A stretch of DNA of 64,000 nt from Isoptericola sp. AK164 (GCF_029643425.1 NZ_CP119106.1:186001-250000), one strand, 5' to 3'; counted from the stretch's first letter, positions 1 to 8,664 are shown. A program made the numbers and translations. The notes: generated by a model not told the origin, from the letters alone.

Positions 1-1116
1 CTGCGTGGCCGGCGGGTTCCCCAGCCAGTCGGAGCACCTGACGCGCGCGCTGGAGCACGAGACCCGGCTCGAGCAGATGACCCGAGACCAGGTGCAGATC
101 CTGCGTGCCCTGTCGCAGGTGCGGCGGATGCGGGTGGTCGGCGGCGCCGGCTCGGGCAAGACCTACCTGGCGCTGGAGCAGGCCCGACGGCGGACCCGGG
201 CGGGGGAGCGGGTGGCGCTGCTGTGCTACTCGCGGGGCCTCGGCCGGTACTTCCAGCGGATCACCGCGACCTGGCCCCGCCGCGACCGACCCGCCTACGT
301 CGGCCTGTTCCACGAGCTGCCGGTCTCCTGGGGTGCCGTCGGCGGGCGCGACGACGACCCCGACTACTGGGAGCGGCACCTGCCGACCGAGCTGGGGCGG
401 CTCGCGGCGCTGCGCGGACCGGACGAGCTGTTCGACGCCGTCGTCGTCGACGAGGCGCAGGACTTCGGCGACCTGTGGTGGCCCTCCCTGCTGCGGTGCC
501 TGCGGGACGCCGACACCGGTGGGGTGTACGTGTTCCTCGACGACGCGCAGCGGGTCTTCCCCCGCGACGGCAGGTGCCGCTGGAGCTCACGCCGGTGACC
601 CTGGACGAGAACCTGCGGTCCACCAAGCAGATCGCACAGGTCTTCGGTGCGCTGTCCGACGACGTGGTGAAGCCCCGAGGGCTCGACGGACCACCCGTGC
701 GGGTGGTCGACGTGCCCGCCGAGGCCGCGGTCGAGGCGGCGGACGACGCCGTCGAGGCGCTGCTCGCCGAGGGATGGGAACCCGGCTCGATGGCGCTGCT
801 CGCGACCGGACGCCGGCACCCCGAGCAGGTCAACGAGGTGGAACTCGGCGGGTAGGCGGAGTACTGGGACGCGTTCTTCGCCGAGCAGGACGTGTTCTAC
901 GGGCACGTCCTCGGGTTCAAAGGGCTCGAGCGGTCGGTGGTGGTGCTGGCCGTCAACGGGGTGCGAGACCTCGAGCGGGCGCGGGAGATGCTGTACACCG
1001 GGCTGTCGCGGGCGCGGACGCTGCTCGTCGTGGTCGGGGATCGCGAGTGGATCGAGGTGATCGGCGGGGAAGCCGTGTGCAAGAGGCTGGAGAAGGCGGA
1101 GGGGTGGCGTGCATAG
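1..1116 (+). pseudogene. Broken UvrD/Rep-like DNA/RNA helicase, left end outside window
   Basis: Superfamily 1-type helicase fragment. The first reading frame holds a Walker A motif (GGAGSGKT, about residues 46-53) and a Walker B/DEAQD motif, then stops at 598. The next domain (TLDENLRSTKQIA, motif IV-like) continues in another frame from about 571, so a base has been lost near 570. That frame then meets a TAG at 853-855 and resumes with FYGHVLGFKGLE and YTGLSRARTLLVV (helicase motifs V and VI), ending at 1116. All pieces belong to one protein of the family that often carries an N-terminal nuclease-related (NERD) domain; that part would lie upstream of base 1. One frameshift and one nonsense codon argue for a dead gene, unless the assembly is wrong. 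It borders a restriction-modification island. Confidence 0.85.
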
Positions 1117-1435
1117 TTCAGATCTCCGCAATGCTGCAAACTGGGTACCACATCCACGCCGTGAGTATTGTGGATTTGCAGGCTCTCTGAAGTTTACCGG
1201 GCGGAGAGACGAATCTCGAATACTTGGTGAGTATCGAGATTCAGCGCGACGACCGACCCGCTCAGGCAGACTATTGACTACTCTAGGAATCCGCCCAGGT
1301 GTCAGTCGCGGGACGCGGTGAACCGGGCCGCGCAACGAAAGTTTGAGCCGAACGCTAGCACGCAGCATGGGGCGGTCGATCGGACAGGCCTTGGAGCAGC
1401 AGAAGTGCTAGTTGGCCAATGAGAGACGAGGGCAA
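1117..1435. other. Intergenic stretch with a strong hairpin
   Basis: No convincing gene. Base composition falls compared with the helicase side. A near-perfect inverted repeat lies at 1211-1224 (GAATCTCGAATACT) and 1230-1242 (AGTATCGAGATTC): 13 pairs with one bulged A and a 5-nt loop. It has no T-tract, so it may be an operator, a structured RNA or a weak terminator of the dead helicase gene. Confidence 0.5.
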
Positions 1436-1837
1436 ATGGGAACTGAATGTATGCACGGGATGGAGGAGTCCTGGTGCGGGATTTGTCGGGGACTGGACCC
1501 GCAGGCAGGCGGCGACGGACGATCCGCAGGTCCCTACGGCGGGTGCACCAAGGAGGATCAGATCAACGAGATCTGCGACATTGTTGGGCACCCACGAGTC
1601 CACCTCCCGCGAGGTGGCGGTAGCAGCCTTCCATCTAGTGTCTTCTATGCCGCTGCGCAGCATGTTGGGGTGGCGGCGGGGTCAATGCCTGAAATTGCTG
1701 AGGCGATCGCACGAGAAGCAGGGATCGCATGGGGGTCCGATTGTGACAGCCGAGGCTCGATCTCGGGCGGCGGATCGACAGTTACTGCCAAGGGTCTCGA
1801 CGTCCTGATCAGGGCGCTCCGAATCCTGCGACCGTAG
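1436..1837 (+). CDS. Small protein with Cys/His knuckle and a domain shared with the neighbouring restriction enzyme
   Basis: 133 aa. An N-terminal C5-x-H7 ... C14-x-x-C17 pattern looks like a small zinc site. Residues about 42-130 can be aligned by eye with two regions of the putative restriction enzyme downstream: a stretch like INEICDIVG (enzyme copy VDRLCQLAG), then IAEAIAREAGIAW (enzyme LAEALCREFGVPW), then STVTAKGLDVLIRAL (enzyme ATVTREGLNLMLAGA). This start is preferred over an upstream TTG at 1412 because GAGGG lies 3 nt before the ATG and the Cys/His knuckle follows it directly. The gene points toward the methyltransferase gene, which is convergent. No known function; a regulator or specificity partner of the restriction system is inference. 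Confidence 0.6.
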   Translation: MGTECMHGMEESWCGICRGLDPQAGGDGRSAGPYGGCTKEDQINEICDIVGHPRVHLPRGGGSSLPSSVFYAAAQHVGVAAGSMPEIAEAIAREAGIAWGSDCDSRGSISGGGSTVTAKGLDVLIRALRILRP

Positions 1838-1926
1838 GATCGGGCAGAGCAATCACTATGTCGGCGAGAGCGCCGATTCGTCGAAATGTGGTGATTGAGG
1901 AATGGAAAACAAAAACAACAGACCAA

Positions 1927-3399
1927 TTATTCGGAGCGGCCAGAGATTCGCTGACTGCTAAGAGTTTCTGCGATCCTTGTTCTCAGGTCTCCGCCCGAAT
2001 CTGCCATTGTCTTGGTAACCGCTTCAAACACCCTCTGACCGCGCACATCGAGTTCGAGTAGGTCGGCATCTCTCTCGACTTGGGCGCGCAGAGCCTGTGC
2101 CACTACGCCTGTGTTGACACCGTTCCCAAGTTGCTTCCAGGTGGCGGCTTCGCGCTGGCCGGCCCAATCGAAGTCAGCCGGGAGTCCCTGCAAGAGGGCG
2201 CCCTCCTCCACTGAAAGGCGTCGCTTCAATGGTCCAATGACCGGAGTCTGGGAAATGGCGACGAGGGTAGGAAGATGGGTTGGCCGCTTCACCCGTAGGC
2301 CCGATGGCCGGAATGAGACTACGCAGTCACGAACGGACGTTGCCATCTGTGCTTGCCATTCGAATTTCTGTCGCGACTCCGGGAACTGGCGAGTCTTTCC
2401 GAGCCACGTCGCGGTCCATTCGGAATCGAATTTCCGAAGCCGGTCGTACAGTCGGTAGTTCTTGGTCAGATGCCCAGTTTTCCAAGGCATCTCTTGAGCA
2501 TCGCTCAACGCTGTTGCTCGGGCGGCGTCGTCGGTCGTCCAGACATTGGCCCAGATGGGAAAGCCAGGAAGCGCTGTTGTGGGGGCATCTGTCTGTCTGG
2601 CTTCGTATGCGAGCAGTTCTCGCGTCTTCTGCACCCATTCATCCCAGTGGTCGATCCACATCCACTCTGTCGGAGATACCGTGCCATCATCGGAGCGGTC
2701 CCGGTTCAGTGGTAGGTCCTCCCAGAGGTTCCACTCCTTTGTCATCCGGTAGGCCTCAAGCGTGATCGGCGCAACATCTTCAAATGGGCTTGGCAGACTT
2801 CGAGTGCGAGGTTCTTCTCTTGCGAGATACTTTTCCGATGGCTCGAGCGGCTTGATCCGCGTAGCAGCAATGAATACGCGCTCGCGAGTCTGCGGGTGCC
2901 CCCCGTCCTCCGGTGAGATCTTTGCAGGTGACAGAATTGAAGAGGATTCGCTGACGCGGTATCCGGCTTGGCGTAGCGCCTTGATGATGACCTCCCACTC
3001 GTGTATGTGGCGAGGTCCCGCCAGGTTGCGCACATTCTCAAGCAGGACCACCGCCGGCCTGCGGTCCTCGATGATGCGCATGATGTGGAAGAAGAGCGTG
3101 CCCCTCGCCTCTTCCATGCCGCGTTGCGCGCCGCTCTTGGAGAACGGCTGGCAGGGGAATCCCGCGACGAGCACATCGTGCTTCGGGACGTTGACGGGCT
3201 GGCTCTGTGTGTCGAGAGTGATGTCGCCCTTGTCGTTGTTGCCCAGCGCCGAGATGCCCCAGTTGGCCCGATACACAGCGCGTGCGGCTGAGTCGATCTC
3301 AACGGCGTACACGCACTCGCCGCCCATGGCGTCGAGTACGGCGTGGAATCCGCCGATCCCCGCGAAGAGGTCGACGTACCGGAACGCGTGCTCGCTCAC
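1927..3399 (-). CDS. DNA (cytosine-5) methyltransferase
   Basis: 490 aa from the chosen GTG. Transfers a methyl group from S-adenosylmethionine to C5 of cytosine in a recognition site not deducible here. Motif I FAGIGG (12-17), motif IV with the catalytic Cys (FPCQPF, C83), motif VI ENV (121-123), motif VIII QTRER (170-174), a variable target-recognition region (about 190-400), and motifs IX and X near the end (QLGNGVN). GTG at 3399 is preferred to ATG at 3432 because GGAGGT sits 6 nt before it. It is divergent from the putative restriction gene and lies beside vsr, the usual companion of C5 methylases. GC content is lower than in the rest of the window, suggesting acquisition by transfer. 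Confidence 0.95.
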   Translation of the reverse strand: MSEHAFRYVDLFAGIGGFHAVLDAMGGECVYAVEIDSAARAVYRANWGISALGNNDKGDITLDTQSQPVNVPKHDVLVAGFPCQPFSKSGAQRGMEEARGTLFFHIMRIIEDRRPAVVLLENVRNLAGPRHIHEWEVIIKALRQAGYRVSESSSILSPAKISPEDGGHPQTRERVFIAATRIKPLEPSEKYLAREEPRTRSLPSPFEDVAPITLEAYRMTKEWNLWEDLPLNRDRSDDGTVSPTEWMWIDHWDEWVQKTRELLAYEARQTDAPTTALPGFPIWANVWTTDDAARATALSDAQEMPWKTGHLTKNYRLYDRLRKFDSEWTATWLGKTRQFPESRQKFEWQAQMATSVRDCVVSFRPSGLRVKRPTHLPTLVAISQTPVIGPLKRRLSVEEGALLQGLPADFDWAGQREAATWKQLGNGVNTGVVAQALRAQVERDADLLELDVRGQRVFEAVTKTMADSGGDLRTRIAETLSSQRISGRSE

Positions 3400-3560
3400 G
3401 GCGGCACCTCCAGGGCTGGCAGGATCGAACATGTGTACAGCTAACCCGATGTTGCTGCCGAGCGCAAGTCTCGACGCGCGTGTCTTGGGCGACCGCTGAG
3501 TATCCCACGGCGAGTGCCCTCAGCGTGTGTGCCAGGGTGTGGCCTGTGTCGGATTCTGTG
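3400..3560. promoter_or_regulatory. Divergent control region of the restriction-modification genes
   Basis: Lies between the oppositely transcribed methyltransferase and putative restriction genes. It contains the methyltransferase ribosome-binding site (GGAGGT on the minus strand, 3406-3411) and an inverted repeat CGCTGAG (3494-3500) / CTCAGCG (3519-3525) before the restriction gene. No clear -10/-35 pair was found. The repeat is a candidate control site only. Confidence 0.35.
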
Positions 3561-4970
3561 GTGAACTTCAACCCCGCCGCGTCGATCCCTGAGGCCAGTG
3601 CGCGAATGTTCGCGCTGACTGGCGCCGCGACGGTCGGGACACGTGGGCCGAAGCGCTCCCTCGTCGCTCTGGCCACGAGCCTGGGGCTTGACGTCGACCT
3701 TAGCTCTGTCAACGCGACACTGGGTGGCCAGATCGCCGATGTGTTGGGTGTCAGCTGGCGGCAAGGCATGGACTTCTCGGGCCTGCAGGTCACTCTCTCG
3801 GGGATGAACCGACTGCTGCGAGCGGCATCCGAGAGCCTCGCTCGGCTTTCACGCGCTGAGTCGCTTCCGACCGATCGGACGGCTCAGCAGGTCTTGAGGG
3901 CCTTCGCGGGGTTCAGGGCCGCCCGGTCCAAGCAAGAAGCGGTGGACCGGCTGTGCCAACTTGCGGGCGTGCCGCCCGACCGACTGGGCCCGGGTGGCAA
4001 GGAGCACATCTGGACGTTCCAGGATCTCGCACGTCGGTTTGCGCCGAACTTGCTCGAACGAGGCTTGCGGAAGCAGGAACTTGCCGAGGCCCTATGCCGG
4101 GAGTTCGGCGTGCCATGGCTGCGCACCGCTGGTTCGACCGGCGCTACTGTGACCCGCGAGGGCCTGAATCTAATGCTTGCGGGCGCTGAAAGGCGTGCGC
4201 AGGTTTCCTCTTCCGCCTGGGCGAGCGCCACTGAGGAGGCCGCCGAACTCGTTGAGGCGCTACAGCGCGGCCTGCCTGCGCACTGGGACGGCCGTGAGTG
4301 TGTCCAGTGGATGCGGGAGAGCGGCTCGACGCAGTGGCGGCAGATGGAGTGGCCAGGGTTCTATTTCGAAGAGCGACTTCGTGAGATCCTCAACGAAACC
4401 TTCCCGACGCCGCCGGTCGGTGGACCCCGGACCCGATTCGGCAGCACCGTCTTCGACTACGCTTCGTCGACGCGTGTTTGGGACGCAAAAGCGCACACGG
4501 CGTGGACCCATGCCCACCCGAGCGATGGCCTGCCGGCCAAGCGGTCCGCATCGACGATGTGGCTCAACGATGCGTGGGCAGTGAGGGAGTGCATCGCGGA
4601 GCAGGGGCTAGGGTTCATCGTTGTTGATGGAACAGCGGGAGTTGATGTCACGGGCGACTTTCGAGACTGGCACAGGGCCTTTGCAGAGTCAGACGGGCGC
4701 CCGTTGAGCGGATATGTTGCGAGCACTGGAAACTCGCGCCCTCGCAAGGCATCCTGGGCTCCCCTTCTCTTGCGCGCTCTTTGGATCGAAGACATTGCGT
4801 CATTAGATTCAGCAATTGCAGCAGGTTGGATAGTCCAGAAAGAGCAGCCGGACTGGGGGGCCGGTGAGGCCCGAAGGGCGCGTAGGGACAAGTTCCAGTG
4901 TAAGTTGGCAAGAGCGGATGGCTGGCAGGTCGCTTCGTATGCATGGCCGTCGCCCACCTCAAAAGCCTGA
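3561..4970 (+). CDS. Putative type II restriction endonuclease (PD-(D/E)xK type)
   Basis: About 469 aa from GTG 3561; the start is uncertain (GTG 3546 or ATG 3606 also possible, none with a clear ribosome-binding site). Two divergent copies of a helical domain occupy residues about 31-96 and 125-212, each with a pattern like GVxW ... TVTxxGLN. The C-terminal half has D299 and D308-A-K310 (FDYAS ... VWDAKAH), a layout compatible with the D...(D/E)xK nuclease core. Position between a C5 methyltransferase and vsr is the main reason for the call; no named restriction enzyme was recognised. A companion small protein (1436-1837) carries a single copy of the same helical domain. Confidence 0.6.
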   Translation: MNFNPAASIPEASARMFALTGAATVGTRGPKRSLVALATSLGLDVDLSSVNATLGGQIADVLGVSWRQGMDFSGLQVTLSGMNRLLRAASESLARLSRAESLPTDRTAQQVLRAFAGFRAARSKQEAVDRLCQLAGVPPDRLGPGGKEHIWTFQDLARRFAPNLLERGLRKQELAEALCREFGVPWLRTAGSTGATVTREGLNLMLAGAERRAQVSSSAWASATEEAAELVEALQRGLPAHWDGRECVQWMRESGSTQWRQMEWPGFYFEERLREILNETFPTPPVGGPRTRFGSTVFDYASSTRVWDAKAHTAWTHAHPSDGLPAKRSASTMWLNDAWAVRECIAEQGLGFIVVDGTAGVDVTGDFRDWHRAFAESDGRPLSGYVASTGNSRPRKASWAPLLLRALWIEDIASLDSAIAAGWIVQKEQPDWGAGEARRARRDKFQCKLARADGWQVASYAWPSPTSKA

Positions 4971-4996
4971 TGAGGCCCGTGTCCGACGGTCATGAT

Positions 4997-5016
4997 CCCG
5001 GCTTCAGAGAGCCGGG
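4997..5016. terminator. Hairpin between convergent genes
   Basis: CCCGGCT (4997-5003), a 6-nt loop, AGCCGGG (5010-5016). It lies in the 78-bp gap where the restriction gene and vsr converge, so it can serve both strands. No T-tract, as is usual in GC-rich actinobacteria. Confidence 0.6.
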
Positions 5017-5048
5017 CCGCGCGTGGGCTCCGAAGTGGACGCCGTGGC

Positions 5049-5528
5049 TTAGTTCGACAGTTTCCGCCTAACCGTCACGGGGTTCATTCTGGAGTGATAC
5101 GTGGCAGCGATTCGATCTACGGCCGTCGCTGGCTCTTCGTGTTCCCACACGCGAAGCACCATCCAGCCTTGTTGCATCAGAACTCGATCCGTGTCGCGGT
5201 CGCGTGACTTGTTGGCACCGATCTTGGTGCGCCACCACTCACTGTTTGCGGTCGGCATAATGCCGTGCTCCTCGCAGCCATGCCAGAAGCAGCCATCAAC
5301 AAAAACCGCCAACCTTGCACGAGTAAAGGCGATGTCGATGGAGCGACGCCGCTGCCCGGGAACTGGATATGCGACCCGATATCGTAGGCCGAGCGCGTGA
5401 AGTCGTAGTCGTAAGGAAAATTCAGGAGCGGTGTCGCGTCTCTTGGCCCGGCTCATACGCCGCGAGACGGTCCTCGACGAACTCCCTGGGTGTGCGGGCA
5501 CGTGCTGCGGCCTCGGCGCCGAAGTCAT
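5049..5528 (-). CDS. vsr: Very short patch repair endonuclease Vsr
   Basis: 159 aa, or 135 aa if it starts at Met25. Nicks next to T:G mismatches that arise when 5-methylcytosine deaminates in a methylase site, so that the T is replaced. Recognised by SRAKRRDTAPE at the start of the domain, the catalytic Asp in RRSIDIAF (D65), the conserved block FVDGCFWHGCEEHG (about 76-89) with zinc- and metal-region residues, SEWWRTKI (97-104), and VLRVWEHE near the end. It converges on the putative restriction gene and completes a methylase - nuclease - Vsr set. Confidence 0.95.
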   Translation of the reverse strand: MTSAPRPQHVPAHPGSSSRTVSRRMSRAKRRDTAPEFSLRLRLHALGLRYRVAYPVPGQRRRSIDIAFTRARLAVFVDGCFWHGCEEHGIMPTANSEWWRTKIGANKSRDRDTDRVLMQQGWMVLRVWEHEEPATAVDRIAATYHSRMNPVTVRRKLSN

Positions 5529-5893
5529 TGGTGGCTCGTCATGGACGCGGCCCTCGGGTCCACGAATTTCGTGTTGATGAGGGGTGCTGCGGCTGAATCG
5601 TCAGCATGCTGTCATTCTAGCCGACCTGGAGCCGCGAGTGCACGCGCCATGTCTGCGTTGGTGATCAGGCCGATGCCAAGCACTGAGTGAGTCATCGGTG
5701 TGACCGCAAGGGTGGCTATAGCGCAACAATTGGGAGCAGACGAGTCACGGCACGCGCGGCCGGATCGTGGCCCCAGAGCGATCAATCGTTGTGGCTGTTC
5801 ATGCACGACATTCGACGTCCTTGGCGTTTCCTGCTGAACCTTCCTGACCTCCCCAGCTCGTCGCCTGTACCTCGCCGGATACCGCGGGATGCG
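5529..5893. other. Gap between vsr and fic without a supported gene
   Basis: A 64-codon open frame on the minus strand (5612-5806) has no recognisable motif, no good ribosome-binding site and odd composition, so it is not called. Possibly the remains of the island edge. Confidence 0.4.
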
Positions 5894-7015
5894 CTACCTC
5901 CCAGCGCTTCGCCGCAGCACCCCGAGCAGCCAAGGGTATGGATCAACCAGCGCCGTCCGGTCGGAACGGATCTCCTCCGCCAGCGCGCGGAGCGCCCCGC
6001 TCGCGGTGTAGTAGCGCCCCCGTGTCTGCCCGTGCGCTTGGAGAAGCCCTGCGCTGACCAGCCCCCGGAGGTCGCGGCTTGCCGTCTGCTCTTCGACGCC
6101 GGCCTGCTTGACGTAGGTCGGCCGCACGACGCGCAGACTGCGCACAGCATCGAACAGCGCGTCGCCCGTCCGTTCATGGAGGCCGTGCTGGGCGATGAGC
6201 TCGTCGAGCTCGACCCAGGTCCGGTCGGCCTCGTCGAATCGGCGGCGCAGCGTCTGTGCCTGCATGTGGTGGGCGCGCAGACTGAACTTGATCCACAGCC
6301 CCGCGTCGTTCTCGGGGTGCCAGGAGCCCTCGCCGGTGACCGCGAGGACGCGGTAGTAGTCGTCCGTGTTGTTGCCGAGCCATTCCTCGATGCTGGAGAA
6401 CGTGGGTTCCAGCACCCGGTCCTGGGCGAGCATGAGGGTCTGCAGAGCGCGGGCCATCCGACCGTTGCCGTCCTTGAACGGATGGATCATCACCAGGTTC
6501 AAGTGCGCCATCGCCGCGTCGACCAGCGTGTCGGTGCCGTCGGTGCGCAGGGAGCGGACCAGTTCGTCGACCAGCCCGGGGACGTCGTCCGCCGACGGTC
6601 CTTCATAGACGGTGGCGTCGGCGGCCTCGTCGCGGACGTAGATCGGGCCGGGTCGAAACCGCCCCGGGTCCACGGAGAGGTCGTGCTCGAGCAGCATGAA
6701 GTGCAGCGACCGCAACGTCTGGGAGTCCACGGTGAACCCGTCGTCGGGCGCCATGCGCAGGATGTACGTCATCATGCGCCGGTAGCCGAGGATCTCGGAC
6801 CAGGTGCGCTGATCGGCGCTCATCGGGGGTTCGTCGTCCACGGCAGCGAGCGCGTCCTGGTCCGAGACGGTGTAGCCCTCGATCGTGTTCGATCCCTGGA
6901 TGGCGCGTGCCTGCGTCGTCCTCCGCATGCCGCTGGTCCAGCGCCGCGGCGTCCGCAGCATCATGGCGAGCGAGTCCCGCAGGTCGCGGATCTCGGCGAT
7001 GATACTATGACTCAA
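5894..7015 (-). CDS. Fic-domain protein (probable AMP transferase), self-inhibited class
   Basis: Up to 373 aa. The Fic active-site motif HPFKDGNGR begins at residue 178; the His and the anion-binding loop are intact. Fic enzymes usually transfer AMP from ATP to a hydroxyl on a target protein. Near the N terminus, SNTIEG (Glu at residue 46) matches the inhibitory helix pattern of class II Fic proteins, where the Glu blocks ATP. The last 90 residues look like a winged helix (LFDAVRSLRVVRPTYV ... DLRGLVSAGLL), suggesting DNA binding and perhaps autoregulation. The longest start is TTG at 7015 inside an operator; ATG at 6964 (residue 18) is an alternative that leaves both operators upstream. Often annotated as solitary regulatory or toxin-like proteins. 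Confidence 0.9.
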   Translation of the reverse strand: MSHSIIAEIRDLRDSLAMMLRTPRRWTSGMRRTTQARAIQGSNTIEGYTVSDQDALAAVDDEPPMSADQRTWSEILGYRRMMTYILRMAPDDGFTVDSQTLRSLHFMLLEHDLSVDPGRFRPGPIYVRDEAADATVYEGPSADDVPGLVDELVRSLRTDGTDTLVDAAMAHLNLVMIHPFKDGNGRMARALQTLMLAQDRVLEPTFSSIEEWLGNNTDDYYRVLAVTGEGSWHPENDAGLWIKFSLRAHHMQAQTLRRRFDEADRTWVELDELIAQHGLHERTGDALFDAVRSLRVVRPTYVKQAGVEEQTASRDLRGLVSAGLLQAHGQTRGRYYTASGALRALAEEIRSDRTALVDPYPWLLGVLRRSAGR

Positions 7016-7026
7016 TTATTGTGTCA
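7008..7026. promoter_or_regulatory. Palindromic operator 1 at the fic start
   Basis: TGACTCAATTATTGTGTCA, an odd-length palindrome with 8 of 9 pairs, of the form TGACnCAATnATTGnGTCA. A second copy follows with centres 32 bp apart. Confidence 0.6.
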
Positions 7027-7039
7027 TCGACGCCACCCG

Positions 7040-7058
7040 TGACGCAATGATTGAGTCA
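7040..7058. promoter_or_regulatory. Palindromic operator 2 upstream of fic
   Basis: TGACGCAATGATTGAGTCA, the second copy of the same palindrome. The spacing of about three helical turns would place two bound dimers on the same DNA face. The likely user is the fic gene; the divergent permease start is at 7197. Confidence 0.6.
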
Positions 7059-7196
7059 TCGCGTCATCCGTGCGACCCGGCGCAAGAACTCACGCACCCG
7101 TAACACGCCCTCACCCCGTCCGAAACGCGCCCTTTCTAGCGTCGGCTCAACGCGCGCCGCCCGCGGCGCGATCTCCCGAGGACGAAGGGACCGGCG

Positions 7197-8657
7197 ATGA
7201 GCGACGCGACGACCACCACGGAACCAGCAGCTCCGCCCGGCAAGCACCCGGTGGACGAGATCCCCCGTCTCGCACGGCTCTTCCCGCTCGGGCTGCAGCA
7301 CGTGCTCGCCATGTACGCGGGAGCCGTCGCGGTCCCGCTCATCGTGGGCGGCGCCCTGGGCTACTCGGCCGAGGACCTGGCGTTCCTCATCAGCGCCGAC
7401 CTGTTCGTCGCCGGCATCGCCTCGATCATCCAGTCCGTCGGCTTCTGGCGGTTCGGTGTCCGGCTGCCGCTGATGCAGGGTGTCACGTTCGCGGCGGTTG
7501 GCCCGATGATCAGCATCGGCACCACCTACGACATCACCGCGGTCTTCGGCGCCACCATCGCCTGCGGGTTGTTCATGATCCTCGTCGCGCCGTTCTTCTC
7601 GGCGCTGCTCCGGTTCTTCCCGCCGCTGGTCACCGGCACGGTCATCCTCATCATCGGCGTCTCGCTCATGGACGTCGCCGCGGGCTGGATCACGAACCAG
7701 AACGAGTCCGCCGCGCCGTCGGACCTCGGCCTCGCTGCCGGGACCCTGCTGTTCATCGTGCTGATCGAGCGGTTCGCCCCGGCCGCCATCGCCCGGGTCT
7801 CGGTGCTGATCGGCCTCGTGCTGGGCACCCTCGCCGCGCTGCCGATGGGCAAGGTCGACTGGTCGGGCGTGGGCGAGGCCGGCTGGTTCGCCGTGGTCAC
7901 CCCGCTGCACTTCGGCGTGCCGACCTTCCCGCCGGCCGCCGTGCTCTCGATACTGGTCGTGGGCCTGGTGATCATGGTCGAGACCACCGGCGACATGATC
8001 GCCGTCGGCGAGATCGTCGACAAGAAGGTCACGAAGAAGCGCCTCGCCGACGGCCTGCGCGCCGACGGCCTGTCCACCGTGCTCGGCGGCTTCTTCAACA
8101 CCTTCCCCTACACGGCGTTCGCCCAGAACGTCGGCCTGGTCAGCCTCACGGGCGTCGCCTCGCGGTTCGTCGCGACGATGGCCGGCCTCATCCTCATCGT
8201 CCTCGGTCTGGTGCCGAAGGTCAGCGCCGTCGTCGAGGGCGTGCCGAGCGCCGTGCTCGGCGGCGCCGGGATCGCGCTGTTCGGCATGGTCGCGGCCTCG
8301 GGCATCCGGTCGCTGACGCGGGTCCGCTTCAACAACAAGAACATCCTGGTGGTGGCCGTCTCCCTCGGCGTCGCGATGCTCCCGACGGTCACGCCCGAGA
8401 TCTACGCCGAGTTCCCCACCTGGTTCCAGCTGATCTTCGACTCCGGCATCAGCGCCGGTGCGATCACCGCGATCCTGCTCAACCTGCTCCTCAACGGGGA
8501 CCAGCTCACCGAGCAGGACACGCAGGAGATGGCACCGCACGACGCCGTCCGCGGCGTGCAGCCCGCCGTGCTGGGCCACGTCTCGCCCCCGGACCCGGCA
8601 CCTGCCGAGCCGGACGGCGAGCCGGAGACCGCCGGCGAGACGAGCGAACGCCCCTGA
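7197..8657 (+). CDS. Nucleobase:cation symporter (NCS2/NAT family; xanthine/uracil type)
   Basis: 486 aa, a membrane protein with about 12-14 hydrophobic segments. Imports a purine or pyrimidine base with a cation. The family signature QNVGLVSLTG sits near residue 310, preceded by ETTGDMIAVGEIVDKK and FFNTFPYTAF, which favour the xanthine/urate-type branch; the exact substrate cannot be read. AAGGGA lies about 7 nt before the ATG. Hydrophilic C-terminal tail of about 50 residues. It stands alone and ends in a strong hairpin. Confidence 0.9.
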   Translation: MSDATTTTEPAAPPGKHPVDEIPRLARLFPLGLQHVLAMYAGAVAVPLIVGGALGYSAEDLAFLISADLFVAGIASIIQSVGFWRFGVRLPLMQGVTFAAVGPMISIGTTYDITAVFGATIACGLFMILVAPFFSALLRFFPPLVTGTVILIIGVSLMDVAAGWITNQNESAAPSDLGLAAGTLLFIVLIERFAPAAIARVSVLIGLVLGTLAALPMGKVDWSGVGEAGWFAVVTPLHFGVPTFPPAAVLSILVVGLVIMVETTGDMIAVGEIVDKKVTKKRLADGLRADGLSTVLGGFFNTFPYTAFAQNVGLVSLTGVASRFVATMAGLILIVLGLVPKVSAVVEGVPSAVLGGAGIALFGMVAASGIRSLTRVRFNNKNILVVAVSLGVAMLPTVTPEIYAEFPTWFQLIFDSGISAGAITAILLNLLLNGDQLTEQDTQEMAPHDAVRGVQPAVLGHVSPPDPAPAEPDGEPETAGETSERP

Positions 8658-8664
8658 CCGGACC

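Noticed and set aside
5612-5806. 64-codon minus-strand frame between vsr and fic
   Set aside because: No ribosome-binding site, motif or family resemblance.
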